The notes: a model not told the origin generated them from the sequence alone. Counted from the stretch's first letter, positions 10,135 through 21,667 are shown. The stretch: DNA of 64,000 bases from Sciurus carolinensis (GCF_902686445.1 NC_062214.1:59307177-59371176), one strand, 5' to 3'. Translations and numbers: made by a program.

Positions 10135-10300
10135 CTCAAGACACCAGTGAATTGAATGAGGCCCATCCACAGTGCAAAGAGCAATCTGCTTTACCCTATC
10201 TACTGATCAAAATGTTAATCTCATCCAGAAACACCCTCACAGGACACACTCAGATGTTTGACCAAATATCTGGGCACCCCGTGGCCCAATCACCTTGGCC
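10135..10300 (-). repeat. MLT2-like ERVL LTR fragment, antisense
   Basis: GTTAATCTCATCCAGAAACA, CACCCTCACAGGACACACTC and TTTGACCAAATATCTGGGCA with CCCCGTGGCCCA are the reverse complement of the 5' part of MLT2. The usual end past the AAGTTGACACATAAAATTAA block is not clear. Coding-looking frames here are accidental. Confidence 0.65.
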
Positions 10301-10804
10301 ATGAAAGAGGGCATTGTCAAGGTTGTCACTGTGGGCAGCTGGTGCTTAACCTGATTGGAGTGACTCAGCCTAAAACACACTGGAGCTGTCCCACTTCCAC
10401 CCATCAGTGGTTGAGGGTTGCTGGGGAGTTTAAATATGTCCTTCCCATGAGCTGGGAGATGAACTTTGACCAGAGAATGCCTTCAGGCAGCAATGCAGAT
10501 AGTAGTCATGGGAAATCTGGTGGGTGCTCTGGAAATGGTAAGATGAGGAGATATAGGCACTGTACTGTGATGGCATCATCTGTAGCATATGACAGGATCT
10601 CTTAATCTCAGATGAGAATTTGTGCTCTCATGTCATTTTCTCTGGGGACAATCTACCAAGGAAGGAAAGAGGATCCTTTAAGAAAACTCTTAAATGATTT
10701 AACTGTTGACATTACAACCTGAGCCACTGGAAGCCCAGGCTCTTAGTCTCTTCATCTGGGATGTGGTTTGGAGCTCAAAGGGAGGACAAGTCATGTTGTC
10801 ATAT

Positions 10805-10960
10805 TCAAATTCAACCTTGGGCAAGGTAGTGCTGTCTATTGTCTTTAAGTGAGAAAACTGAAGATCAGAGAGGGATTTTCCCAAGTAACAGAGCTGTGCT
10901 GTAGAAGTCACATAGATTATATTCAGAGCCACCTAAGCATAAAATTGGTGCTCTTTCCAT
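10805..10960 (-). repeat. MIR SINE, antisense
   Basis: GTGAGAAAACTGAAGATCAG, AGAGGGATTTTCCCAAGTAA and CAGAGCTGTGCTGTAGAAGT fit the MIR core in reverse orientation. Confidence 0.7.
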
Positions 10961-12690
10961 GTCATCCAGTGGTTCCTCCCAGGAAGATGACCTTTTAATG
11001 CTTAGTATAAATAAATAATGGCATAATTATATGCTTCTTGAACTGACTCACATCCAGACCAGTGTCAGAAAGTTGTTCTTCTGCTTTGGGAATATGCTGC
11101 TTTGACCTGCTGGCCTCTTTGTCTTTCTCTCACATAACTGTGGGGGTGATATGGTGCCATGATTCTGAGCCTGTCAGTTCAGCTCAGGGTGGGGGCTAAA
11201 CCATACTCCTAATCATTTGATATTTCCTCTGAAGTCTAAATAAGTCAGAAAGCTGCTAATAATCTGAGTTAGAAAACAAGTTGTGAATGAAACTTGGCTG
11301 TCTTTTATCCTTCTGTTATTACAGTTAATACACAAATGGATCCATAATGCCTCTCTCCCTGTTTGGAATTGTTCCTGTCCACTGCCCCTGCTGTATGGAG
11401 AAACAGCTTTCTGTGTTTGCACAAGGGTGAACACTTGACTAGGAGGAACCAATCCAGTCATTTTTTCTGTTCTGGGAATTTAGTTCTGAATTTCTGAGGG
11501 GCTGAAATAATCATATGGTGGCAAACCATACTGCAAAATCATGTCTGAGCCTTAGATATGTGGGGCTGGAGTGAACAGAGAACAGACAGATGCTTGTAGG
11601 GAAGCAGAGACAAGAGAACAGATGGTTCTGTGGGGAAAGAATGTTGAATCCTGCACCCCCACCCTTCCACTCCAGGTTAGACTCTCCTCCCCTTGCCTAG
11701 GAGAGCCATGTGCTGTGCTGCAAGAACTCCCCTGCCCACTCGTGTAGCTTGGGAGGGTTCTTTCCCTCCATATGATCCTTATCAAGATGACTTGGCAAGA
11801 GCCTGTGGCTCTGAGCACAGATGCCATCTCACTATGGTCATGGAACTTTGCCCCGGACCGACATGGACCACCAGTTAAGCATGCCAGAGGAAGTTTAAGC
11901 CTGTGTGTTTTCTGATCACGGCCAAAATTCCTAACAGAACCAAAGCAAAGCCATAACCATCAAAAGAGATGAACCATAACATTAATGGTGACACGGAAAA
12001 TTTGATTCCACTTACCAGGTGATTCCTAAAAGGAGGGTTAAACTGCATTTTGAAAATTTTGCTCTGCTGTCCTTAGGGAATTGATTTATTTGCTTATTTA
12101 TTTTAATAGATAAACAATAACCAAAAAGGTGAAATAAATAAAATTAAATATAAACAACCCTAGCATAGCCAGCCTAAGACAAATCTATGACTCAGGTAGG
12201 TCAGATTTGTCAGCTTATTTCCATGATGAAGACCACACACAGAGGAATTGAGGGGCATCTCATTACACACAGGAACACATAGACTTATTATAGGATTTTA
12301 GGGAAGGATACCATTTAGATCAAAATGAAAATAAAGCTTGAAAGCAAAGCAGTGCTGGGTACAAGGGGGTCGATGTCAGGTCTGGACTGCAAATTGACAG
12401 CCAATTGAACCCAGGTTCTTGTTTCCTTGGAAACGACCAAGTTAAGATGTATGTGAGTGTGGTCTTCAGATTCAGGAGCCAATTATCTGAAACTCTATTC
12501 CTGGGCTGGAATTCACGGCTCCTTCTCAGCTGTCAGTGTGACTTAGATCCTCCAGGCAAGAGTGAGATGTTTCATTCTTACTGATAGCATTTCCAACAGT
12601 GAAGTTTCTGATACTCTCTGATTTTAGAGATCAAGGCTTTTCAGGATGCAGGAAAGCAGTAGTTACTCAAAGAAGGTTGTAAAGTGCAGG
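10961..12690. other. Unassigned sequence
   Basis: About 1.7 kb without a recognised repeat or gene. Opposed 60-91-codon frames at 11552-11878 overlap each other and have no domain. An AT-rich stretch lies near 12080-12160. Confidence 0.5.
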
Positions 12691-12798
12691 ATGTCGTTGG
12701 GAAAAATATTGCTTCTTGTTGCTTTGCAGCTGGCCTTATCTACCTGTTGTCCCAGCCTGGTGAATGGCAGGACACATTTCCTCCCTTTCTCAGTCTGA
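12691..12798 (+). other. Short frame encoding a signal-peptide-like N terminus (unrecognised)
   Basis: An ATG at 12691 opens 35 codons to a TGA. The N terminus reads Met-Ser-Leu-Gly-Lys followed by a strongly hydrophobic stretch (ILLLVALQLALS) and a Cys-Cys pair. This is the n-region/h-region/c-region layout of a eukaryotic signal peptide. A possible GT donor lies at the end of the hydrophobic segment (CTG|GTGAAT at 12757-12765). No downstream exon, promoter or TATA box was identified, and a longer overlapping frame runs in another phase. It may be chance or an abandoned first exon. No family recognised. Confidence 0.12.
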
Positions 12799-13452
12799 TT
12801 TTTACTTTCTCTAAACCTGGGGACTATTTGGAGGAGAATGTGGTGATTAATGAGTCAGTGTTCTTTAAATTTTCTAAAATCTGTGATTTTTCTGAAACTT
12901 GTGAAAACTTTCAGCTATTCTAAATGATCAGAAACCATTAGCAGTATTTGGAGGGAGTATGGTGGGGGATGCCAGCTTTGCTGCCATCACAACTGGGATT
13001 ACCCAGACTTGAGAGGTGGCATAACACAGGGCACAATTCCCACCTTTGAGTCTCCTGTTCTACTTTCCTGATTTTTCCATATGGGGAAATATGTATAATT
13101 ATTTACTTAATTTTTAAGAAGTGAATTCACAACTTGTACTTAAATAAAGACATATGAATGAAGTCTGTAATCCCTACCATAAAAGGGAAAACAGTATGAC
13201 TTGCACAAATTCAGTCACCACAGAAAAACAAGTGGCTGGCCAGGATCATTTTTCTTTCTAGACCATTGCTTGTCAGCTTGCATGAACTTGCTTTCAAAAC
13301 TGGCTTATGCCTTCAAAAAATGGGATAGGGTACAGAAAATGTTAGCAACTATCAGAAAAAATGTTAAAACACACCCCATACCACCAAACTTAGTTTCTCT
13401 ATTATGTAACAAAAAAGATGAAAAAGAATTTAAAGAAGAGTTTCATTCCAGG

Positions 13453-13837
13453 TATCTTAGTTCATTTGTGTTGCTATAACAAAATACTTGAAACTGGGTA
13501 ATTTATAAGCATTAGAAATTTATTTCTCATGTTTCTGGAAGCTCAAAAGTCCTAGATCACAGAACCAGTAGATTTGGTGTCTGATGAGAGATCTCTGCTC
13601 CAAGATGGTACCTTTTTGCTATGTCTGCAGGTGGAAGAAATAGTGAATTCTGTGTTCTCATGTGGTAGAAGAGATTGAAGGACTAGACAGCTCCCTGAAG
13701 GCTCTTTTGAAGGGCAATAATCCCATTCATGAAAGCAGAGCCCTTATTTCACAAAGGTATCACCTCAGTACCATCATGTTAGGGGTTAAATTCCAACATG
13801 TGAATTTTGGAGGGACACATACAGTAAAATCATAGTA
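13453..13837 (-). repeat. ERVL-MaLR LTR (MST/MLT1/THE1-like), antisense
   Basis: TTAGTTCATTTGTGTTGCTA, CTTGAAACTGGGTAATTTAT and the distal TTTGGAGGGACACATACAG are the reverse complement of a MaLR LTR. No internal region is attached, so this is a solo LTR. Confidence 0.8.
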
Positions 13838-13949
13838 CCAGAATTCAGTATTAAGGCTATGTTTGTGTTACACCCCAAATTATCTCTAGTGCCTATATGA
13901 CTGTATATCCCACTCTCTGGGAACTGGCAGTGTGTTCAGGACCACTGAC

Positions 13950-14150
13950 TGCAGTCACAGACTCAGGTGCCACACCTTTTTAGGTACATGACTCTGGGGC
14001 AGGTATTTAACCTTCCCAAGGCTCAGTTTTCTCATCTGCACAAGGGGGTAGTAAATGTTATCCTCTCAGGGTGCTTTGAGGATTTAATGAGCTGATCCAT
14101 GGAAAACCAGTAGCATCATGTCTGTCATATACAAGGTTTTCCATGAATGT
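13950..14150 (+). repeat. MIR SINE
   Basis: CAGACTCAGGTGCCACACC, GGCTCAGTTTTCTCATCTGC and TTTGAGGATTTAATGAGCTG are in MIR order. Confidence 0.75.
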
Positions 14151-14734
14151 GAACTTGGTTGCTGAGACAAGCTTCTGTCATGTACCTACCAAATGGCCTG
14201 GGCCTGGGTGGATCCTAGAGGTCAGATCTGGGTCACCAAGGATGTCCATCCAAGAGCGTCCCTTCAGGAAGGGGAAAGGCAAGCTACTACTGTGGTCAAT
14301 TCTTATTCTATCAAGGGGATAAAAGCAGGGTTGGAGACAAGGGTCAGAATGAAATTGATAAGAACCCAGGGCAGGGGTGAGGGCTATACCCTAATACATT
14401 CTAAGAAGCAAGAAAGAGACGCCTCTCCCAATATAGGCAGGCAATGTTGAGATGTGCTCTCAGGACTTTTCCATTCTGAATAAGGGAGATGCAGCTTCTC
14501 TAATCTTTTATCTCCCAAAAGGAAGTTATTTCTAGGCCCACCAGTCTTGTCTGTGGAGTAAGATCATCTGTATCTCATGCTTTCGTCATCTTTGTATGCT
14601 CACTGGTCTCTTGGTATGGTAGTATGGAAACGTGGTTGGCCAGAAAGGTTCAGGAGACACTGAAATGAGGTGACAGAAGTTGACTGTATGTGGAGGAGCA
14701 GGCAGGGGCACAGAGTAGACAGGCCTAGACCCTA

Positions 14735-15345
14735 CCTGGCTGTGCAGGATCATCAGGTTATTGACTTCAGCATCTGTCCCATATCTTCATGTTGTATATG
14801 CTTACCTAAGGATGTGACCTTGTGGCACATTACTATGTAAGGGTTTTGCTGGTGTAATAAAGATAAGAAGAGGGGCTGGGGTTGGGACTCAGTGGTAGAG
14901 TACTTGCCTGGCATGTGTGAAGTACTCCGTTCAATTCTCAGCACCACATAAAAATAAATAAATAAAATAAAGGTCCATTGACAACTAAAAAAACAACAAA
15001 AAAAGATAAGATGAGGTCATACTAGCTCAGAATAGGCCAATTCAGAGACCAGTGATCTTATAAGAAGAGGGAATTTGAATATAGAGACCATGAGGAGGGA
15101 TGAAGGTCATATGCATGATGACAGCAGTGGAGATCAGAGTGTGGCAGGGGCAAGACAAGGGATGCAGGTGACCAGAAGCTGGAAGAGGCAAGGAAAGACC
15201 TTTCTTAGGGCCTGCAGAGGGAAGTGATCCTGCTGGCCCCTCAATTTTGACTTCTTGCCTCCAGGGTTATGGGAAATGAATTTCTGCTGTTTTGAGATAT
15301 CCAGTGCATGGTGATTTAGTCAGTTGTCAGTGGCTCTAGGAAACA
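14735..15345 (+). repeat. Ancient LTR-like repeat, copy 1 (interrupted by ID)
   Basis: CATCTGTCCCATATCTTCAT, a GATGTGACCTTGTGGC block, TAAGATGAGGTCATACTAG, CTTATAAGAAGAGGGAAT and, at the end, GACTTCTTGCCTCCAGGG with GAATTTCTGCTGTTTTGAG. This is the order of an old mammalian LTR whose family name I cannot fix. An ID SINE splits it at 14873-15001. A second copy begins near 16390 with the same leader (GGCCTAGACC, GGCTGTG). Confidence 0.5.
14873..15001 (+). repeat. ID SINE (tRNA-derived)
   Basis: The head has an A-box-like GGGACTCAGTGG and a B-box-like GTTCAATTCTC, then CAGCACCACATAAAAATAA and an A-rich tail. AAAGATAAGA occurs on both sides (14859-14868 and 15002-15011), consistent with a target-site duplication inside the older LTR. 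Confidence 0.92.
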
Positions 15346-15814
15346 GACCTCATATTCAAGAGCAGGAGTCCTTGGGTAGCCCCAGATCAGCAGGATGGGG
15401 GTAAACAAATGAAGTGAGGTCTCAACCCTTCTGTGCCTATTGCCAGTCATTTGTCATTGATGAGTCATCTGAGTGTTACTGATGAGTCCTCAATGTACCC
15501 AAATACCCAAATAGTCTAAGGAACCTCTCCATGCCTCATCCAAGGGACTTGGATTCTTCCCACCTCTCTGCCACCCTCCCCAAGGATCCCACACTTCCAC
15601 CTTTCACTGTCCCAGAGAAGCCACTGAAAGAAAAAGAAATGAGCCCCAGAACAAAACAGGGAGGGGGCAGGGCATGGTTGAGGTCAGAGGTATCACACAA
15701 AGAGGAGGAGGAGATACAAAAAGGAATCTCTTCCTGCAGGGTCCAGAGCAGGCAACTGGGTTCCAAGGACCCAGTTCCAGTGAGCACTAGGTGACTAAAG
15801 GATCCAACTAGCAC
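15346..15814. other. Unassigned sequence
   Basis: No recognised repeat. Overlapping frames of 87 and 92 codons on opposite strands (15531-15814) carry no domain and are not called. Confidence 0.5.
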
Positions 15815-15819
15815 GTCTG

Positions 15820-16200
15820 TAAATGAGCAAAGTTTTATTTAGGAGCTCACGGTTTCAGAGGTCTCAATCCATAGACAGCCGGCTCCATTCCTTGGGGCTT
15901 GAGGAGAGACAGGAGCAATATGGCAGAAGAGTGTGGCAGAGGGAACCGGTTCACATGTTGATCAGAAAGCAGAGAGAGACTCCACTTGCCAGATACAATT
16001 ATATACCCCCAAACCACGCCCCAATTCCCACCTCCTCCAGCCACACCCTACCCCTTCAGTTACCACTCAGTTAATCCCTATCAGGGTATTAATCACTGAT
16101 TGGGTTTAGATCCTCACAACTCAACCATTTCTCTTCTGAACCTTCTTGCATTGTCTCACACGTGAGCTTTTGGGGGATACCTCACATCCAAACCATAACA
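15820..16200 (-). repeat. ERVL-MaLR LTR, sciurid-type subfamily, antisense (copy A)
   Basis: On the minus strand it starts TGTTATGGTTTGGATGTGAG at 16200. CTCACGTGTGAGACAATGCA, GGTTAGGGTGTGGCTGGAGG-like and GCAGAGAG blocks follow. The same order occurs at 19095-19518 (-) and 48301-48695 (+). No internal retroviral sequence is attached. Confidence 0.75.
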
Positions 16201-16389
16201 CTAGTTTCATGTTTTACCAGTTCTGTCCCTGCCTAGCCATCTTCTCTTCCTGGTCACCAGCATGTGGCTTTAGAAAGATTTTCTTGCTTAAAGTGCAAAC
16301 TAAGCTAACTGTAGTCATTGTTCATCCAATATGGAAGTGTGGCAGCATTTTAGATATATACTCGGAGGAACAGACAGGGACTCAGAACA

Positions 16390-16496
16390 GGTAGGCCTAG
16401 ACCACGCTTGGCTGTGTAGGCTCAGTATCTGTCCCATGTCTTCATGTTGTATATCCTTACCTATGAATGTGACCTTATTTAAATGTAAGGTCTTTG
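16390..16496 (+). repeat. Ancient LTR-like repeat, copy 2, left part
   Basis: TAGGCCTAGACC, GGCTGTGTAGG, TATCTGTCCCATGTCTTCAT and GAATGTGACCTTATTTAAAT match copy 1 at 14735. The sequence breaks at GGTCTTTG (16489-16496), where a younger LTR is inserted, and resumes at 17059. Confidence 0.55.
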
Positions 16497-17058
16497 TGTT
16501 ATGGGGCGCAACTTAAGAACAGACCGATCACCACCAAGAAGTCCAAATTTGAGAGTCTTTATTAAGCCGGCCGGCTGACTGTCTCACACAATGCCCCAAA
16601 AATGGTTATTGGGAGAACAGCCCTGACTACAGGGTTGTAGGGGTTCTTATACCAAAAATCACATTAATCATAAGTGTCTGTTGCTATGATTCGAAATTGC
16701 ACATTAACATCATGAAATCATCAACAGAGGGGGAAGTGGGTCAAAATGACCCTTACCTAGGTACAAACTAAAGAATGGTTGCTAACATCCACACAATTAC
16801 TGTTTACATGGTACATTGTTTAGGAGCAATAGGAACCAAAAGAGAGCAATTCTTTACTACATAGGAGTTGCCATTGTATATTATTAAACATGTCACACCA
16901 AGTAACTGATGATGGGCACAGAGGGAGGGTGTTCTGATGGGAGAAGCTTATTTCCTACATAACATGGAGTCTCAGAGCAAAATAGAGTCTGTTTAGTCAT
17001 TTCCCATAGAGTCTGCCCTAGAACATTCTCATGGAGTCAGATCTGTCAGCCCATCACA
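16497..17058 (-). mobile_element. Solo LTR of a class I (gammaretrovirus-like) ERV, antisense
   Basis: Read on the minus strand, the 562-bp unit starts TGTGATGGGCTGACAG and ends CCCCATAACA, so it has TG..CA ends. A TATA-box-like TATAAGAA lies at 16644-16651 and a polyadenylation signal AATAAA at 16558-16563, giving a short R region. TTTG is present immediately outside both ends (16493-16496 and 17059-17062). A 4-bp duplication is usual for class I ERVs. No gag, pol or env sequence is attached. It sits inside the older LTR-like repeat. Confidence 0.82.
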
Positions 17059-17085
17059 TTTGCAGATATAATAAAGACATGTAAA
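17059..17085 (+). repeat. Ancient LTR-like repeat, copy 2, right part
   Basis: TTTGCAGATATAATAAAG continues the sequence interrupted at 16496 (GGTCTTTG). It then runs into a TA-rich microsatellite. Confidence 0.5.
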
Positions 17086-17197
17086 TATATATGTATATAT
17101 GTGTATATATGTAATATATATATTTACATGTTTATATATGTGGAATGCTACCACACTTCCAGATCTAGATTATATATACCATATGTGTGTGTGTGTG

Positions 17198-17229
<32 letters not shown>

Positions 17230-17232
17230 TTC
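17085..17232. repeat. (TA)n/(TG)n microsatellite with poly(T)
   Basis: Alternating ATATAT/GTATAT units occupy 17085-17145, (TG)n(TA)n follows at 17183-17211, then a T run to about 17231. Short apparent reading frames here are artefacts of the repeat. Confidence 0.85.
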
Positions 17233-19094
17233 TGCTTCCTGGCTTCCTCTGAACCCCTGGATACAGAAGAGGGCTTTGTGTCTTGATCCCTAGCTCAGGA
17301 TATGTGGCCTGAGGTCTCATAATTGAGCATTCTACCTAAGACCTGAGGGTTAGGACTGGGGACTGATTTCACCTCCACTGCCTACTACAGAAGGTAGTCC
17401 TTCTGCCTCATGAAAAGGAAAAGAAAAAAGTATCTCTTCAGCTGAATTGCATTTTTATCCAAAGTGTAAGCTTTAAATAATCTCAACTACTCATCTTAAC
17501 TGGAAGTATCTGGTCTCATTTTTTGGATATGGTGTGATGATCATTGTCCCAGATGGTTGGGATCATGGCTTTGACTCAGAGGACTCTCATGCATGTTACG
17601 AAGTCCTTTAAACTATGTGACCTCTCTGGAGACTCCTGTTCATCTTAACTCCCAGGGTTATCTTCTGAACGCAGTGATGGGTTCAGATACTGACATTCTG
17701 ATGAGTCAAAACGGACATCAATTTCAAACATGGATTTGGTTGGAAAGAAGCAGGAAGTCAAACAGAAAAAAATGAGGAATGGAGAAATATTTTATGTCCA
17801 TGTCATAGGGGACTCAATGTCACTCCAGCCTGGGACACAGGAGATCCATCTTGGGGACGCTCAGTTGTAGGTCTTGTGGGCCCTGAGAGTGAACACTAAA
17901 GAGAGACCAGTGAGCACATTTTTTCCGTTGCATTGTAAGAAAAGGGTGGAGTGCTTCCTTCTCTAGAGTGGAATGAGAGGTCTAGCATGACCGCTAGGGA
18001 CTTCTTGGAGAGAGATTCTCTGGTGTTATGTCAGGTGGTAAATGTATGCACCTGGAAAAGGCTGATGGGAGACTTGGGGACTTCCAGTGTCATAGGAATG
18101 TGACTCAGTTGGCCACGAGGGCCACAGGTTAAAGGCCTTGCTTTTCCTAATGCTCTTCCTCGGGGACTGTGTGGGGTCTGCAGAGGTTTTAGTTCCCAGG
18201 AGTTGCATCTATGGCAGAGGAAACTGCCCAAGATACCAGCAGCTAAATGAGCTCTGAAGCTGAAGGTGGGCAGAACATTGTAAGCAAGGATGAATTAAAG
18301 CTCAGAAAAATCAAGCTGGAACCTTAAACAAAATGGCATATTAAGAGTCAGAGGCCAAAGCCAAGGATGTGGGGAAGCTACAGCAGAATGGGAGCAGGTT
18401 AGCAAGAGGTACAGGAGAGACTGCACTGGTGGCTCTGGATAGTCCACCTCAGAGGATATTGGCTTGGCTTAAACATACAAGGTCAAGTACTCATCCCTTC
18501 CTGGAAACCTCTAGAAAGGCAAAGTCAGATAAGTGGTGACTCATGATCAATTCCGAGTGAAAACCAAGATCCCCAGAAAAGCTCAGTATTGCTTGCTTCA
18601 AACACTGCCTGAGAAACCTCTAGGGTGTATCCCTTTGCTCTCAGGCACAAACTTCCCTGGTTTGTAAGCCATATGAACAGCTCCTTACTTTATGTGGGGT
18701 GCTAGTTGCAGTTTTATGTTTGCATAAAGCATGGGACAGATGCTTTATTTGGAAACTTAGGCCATAGATAAGCATGTGTAGGCACAAGCCCATTGCTTGC
18801 TGCCCAGGGCTCTCTACTACTGTATTTGACCTCATCTGTAGGCTCATTAGTCAGGGGATGGTGAAGGCCTGGTGCATATCAAACACAAATCCTGAAGGCA
18901 GGTGGGGTGAGGGAAGCTAATCTTGGAAATGCAGAGTAAGATCCAGAGAGGACTTTTTCTTTTATCTCATTTTCATCTATGTTAGTTTATCTCTGTGAGG
19001 TTCCAAGAAAAAGACAAGAAATCAAGAGAGGTGTTCTAGATCAGAGAGGGATGGGTTTAGAAGCCCATTGGGGATCTTTTTCTGTCAGTTTTTT
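17233..19094. other. Unassigned sequence
   Basis: About 1.9 kb with no repeat consensus or gene recognised. Overlapping 60-68-codon minus-strand frames at 18026-18231 and 18641-18847 have no domain. Confidence 0.5.
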
Positions 19095-19518
19095 TTTTTT
19101 TCTGCTGCTGTGACCAAAAGACCTTTAGAATTTCAGAAGAAAAATTTATTTGGGGTTCACAGTTTCAGAGGTCTCAGTCCATATATGGCCAACTCCATTG
19201 CTCTGGGCCCAAGTGAGGCAGAACATTATGGCAAAATGGGTGTGGTGGAGGAAAGCAGCTCAGGACATGACACCAAGGGAGCAGAGAGAAAAGAGCTGCT
19301 CATCAAGAATAGCAGATATACCACAAAGACATGCCCCCAGTGACCTACTTCTTCCAGTTACACCCTACCTGCCTACAGCTACCACCCACTTAATCCCTAT
19401 CAGTGGATTAATCCCTAATTAGATTTAGGCTTTTAAACCCAATCATTTCACCTCTGGACTTTCTTACATTGTCTCACATATGAGCTTTTGTGGGACTGCT
19501 CATATCTAAACCACAACA
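19095..19518 (-). repeat. ERVL-MaLR LTR, sciurid-type subfamily, antisense (copy B)
   Basis: The minus-strand start is TGTTGTGGTTTAGATATGAG at 19518. The order TCACATATGAG, CACTTAATCCCTATCAG, CCATTGCTCTGGGCCC and TTCACAGTTTCAGAGGTCTC matches the copy at 15820-16200. The left end runs through CTGCTGCTGTGACC into a T run, which is probably the far LTR end. Confidence 0.78.
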
Positions 19519-19689
19519 GAGACCCACTCCGTATCCTCTTTTTCCTTTTCTTTTCTTTCTGACCATCTCACATAAGAGGAAGTATTAACATGTCTCTCAT
19601 TTCTCCCTGGATCCAGGATCATTTTGGCCAGAGTAACGATCTTGAAGCATAGCTTTTTTTGTGACTCTGTCTCGATCAAAAATAATAAA

Positions 19690-19925
19690 ACACTTTCTGA
19701 TGCTTACGATGTGCTAGACACTTCTCTAAATAAAGTATCTTCTAGTTCACTTATTCCACACAACAGCACTGTGATTTAGATGCTATTATCGTTCCCATCT
19801 TAGGGAGGGAAAACAGAGACACGAGAAGTTAATTAGCTTGTACCAGGTCATGGAACACAGTGGCAGAGCCAGGATTTGAACTAGGACATAGATCAGGACT
19901 CCACACTCTCATCATTCTGTCTGTG
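19690..19925 (-). repeat. MIR SINE, antisense
   Basis: GATGTGCTAGACACTTCTC, GCTATTATCGTTCCCATCTT, AACAGAGACACGAGAAGTTA and CAGTGGCAGAGCCAGGATTT follow MIR in reverse. This is one of the better preserved MIR copies here. Confidence 0.85.
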
Positions 19926-20109
19926 GGATGAAGAACAGTTTGGTCAGTCTGGTATTCAGCATCTCCCACCACCGGGCCCCACCAACCTTGTCCCCCATGT
20001 CTGATTCAGAGCACGCTGTGTACCTTTAGGATCAGGTGCTTTCTTTACTGCACCTGTTGTTTTTCCCCCACCCACCAAGCTCTATGTTTGTCCTGTTCTG
20101 GGAGTTCAG

Positions 20110-20225
20110 GGAGGGAGCACTGGACTTGGATTTGGAGGTCTTGGTATGCCTGTAAGTGAGTCACCTTCCCTCTTTGGCCCTTGGTTTCTTCATGAGTAAA
20201 AGGTAGAGCTTGGACTCTACCTTCA
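20110..20225 (+). repeat. MIR SINE fragment
   Basis: GCACTGGACTTGGATTTGGA, AAGTGAGTCACCTTCCCTC and TTGGTTTCTTCATGAGTAAA are in MIR order. Confidence 0.65.
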
Positions 20226-20487
20226 TTTTCTACTATGAAAAATTATTTAAAAAATAAAATGAAATAAAAATTTGACAAAACTATAATCCTTTAATTTACC
20301 AAAAGTTAAATTAAATAGGAAATATAATATCTGCATGAAGGAAACTCTAAATGGTTACAGAAGGATATAAATTTTATCAGAGGAATATGTGAAGGGACAT
20401 ACTGTATTCTTTGATATAAGATTAACATTATAAAGGTAAAAATCCTTCCAAAACCAACATATTTAGTACAATTCTGGTAAGAATCAT

Positions 20488-20580
20488 AATGTTATTTTTT
20501 TTTTTGAGGTTTCAGAAATTGAACTCAGGGAGTCCTGCATGCCAGACAAGCACTCTACCCCTAAGGCCAGTCCTAGCCTT
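20488..20580 (-). repeat. ID-like SINE, diverged, antisense
   Basis: A T run then GAAATTGAACTCAGGGAGTC, ATGCCAGACAAGCACTCTAC and CCCTAAGGCCAGTCCTAG: the minus-strand ID head with a degraded A-box. Confidence 0.65.
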
Positions 20581-21020
20581 CATAAAGTTATCCTTTTTTG
20601 AAAGGTGGGGAATTGCAAAGTTTATTCAAAATTTTATATCATTTAATAAATGTGTGGAAATGCCTCAGATTTCAAGAAAGAACTATCAGAGGATATTTTC
20701 CCTATCTGATATGAAAATATAAGATGTCACAATGGTCAAAACAAATATTCAGTGGACTAGAAGAGGGAGTCTGGAAATCCAAGGATAAATGGGAAGTTGG
20801 TATGTGACAAATGTAGCAATTCAAATCACTATGGTTACGATAACAGTGGAAGAAGGATTGTTACCCATTTAGAAAAAAATAGATCCCTACCTCAAACCTT
20901 ATGACTAAAATAAATTTCAGATGCATTAATCATCTAAGAGTAGGCCAAACTAAAAGCAATCTAAATGCTGTTATGTGGTGAGTGAATATACAAAATGTTA
21001 CTTGTCTCTATAATGTAATG

Positions 21021-21335
21021 CAGTCATCTTTCAGCATCCATAGGAAATTGGTTCCAGGACCCCTTGTGGGCACCCAAATCTGCAGATGCTCAAGTGCCTT
21101 ATATAAATGGTGTAAAATTTATAAATAGCCTACACACATCTTCCTGTAAACTTTAAATCATCTCTGCATTACTTATAATACCTAATACCATGTAAATACT
21201 ATGTAAATAATTGCTATACTGTATAGCTTAGTGAATAATGAGAAGAAAAAGTATGTGCATGTTCAGTACAGATCCAGTTTTTTTCCAAATATTTCCAATC
21301 CATGGGTGGTTGATGCAGAACCTGGAGGGAGACTG
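21021..21335 (+). mobile_element. TcMar-Tigger (MER28/Tigger2-like) DNA transposon
   Basis: It starts CAGTCATCTTTCAGCATCCA and ends GGAGGGAGACTG with TA immediately after. CTTTAAATCATCTCTGCATT and CATGTTCAGTACAGATCC are internal landmarks. The internal transposase is absent. A longer antisense copy lies at 38682-39360. Confidence 0.8.
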
Positions 21336-21667
21336 TACGACTCATCAACAGAAGGACAAAACTACTTATGCAGACAGCAACAAAGGTTCACTTCAAGATC
21401 ATATGCTAAATGAAACATGCCAAATGTAAAAGCACCACACATTGTATGAAGCCATTTATATGAAATTTCTAGAAAAGACCAGACCCACAGAGATAGGTGA
21501 TTTCTTGGGGACTGAAATCCCCAGGACTTGCCTGCCAATTAGCATGATGAAAATTTTGGGGATGATATAAGTTTACTACAACTTACCAAACCATAATATT
21601 GAAATGGATGAATTCTTTAAAATTTAAGATATATCTCAATAAAGGTCTTAAAAATATTAAAGTAAAA

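Noticed and set aside
10258..10605. 115-codon plus-strand frame
   Set aside because: Its 5' part lies in an MLT2-like LTR, and the rest has no domain or conservation signal that I can see.
14873..15001. Functional tRNA gene
   Set aside because: The A- and B-box-like sequences belong to an ID SINE with an A-rich tail and target-site duplication. There is no cloverleaf with an intact acceptor stem.
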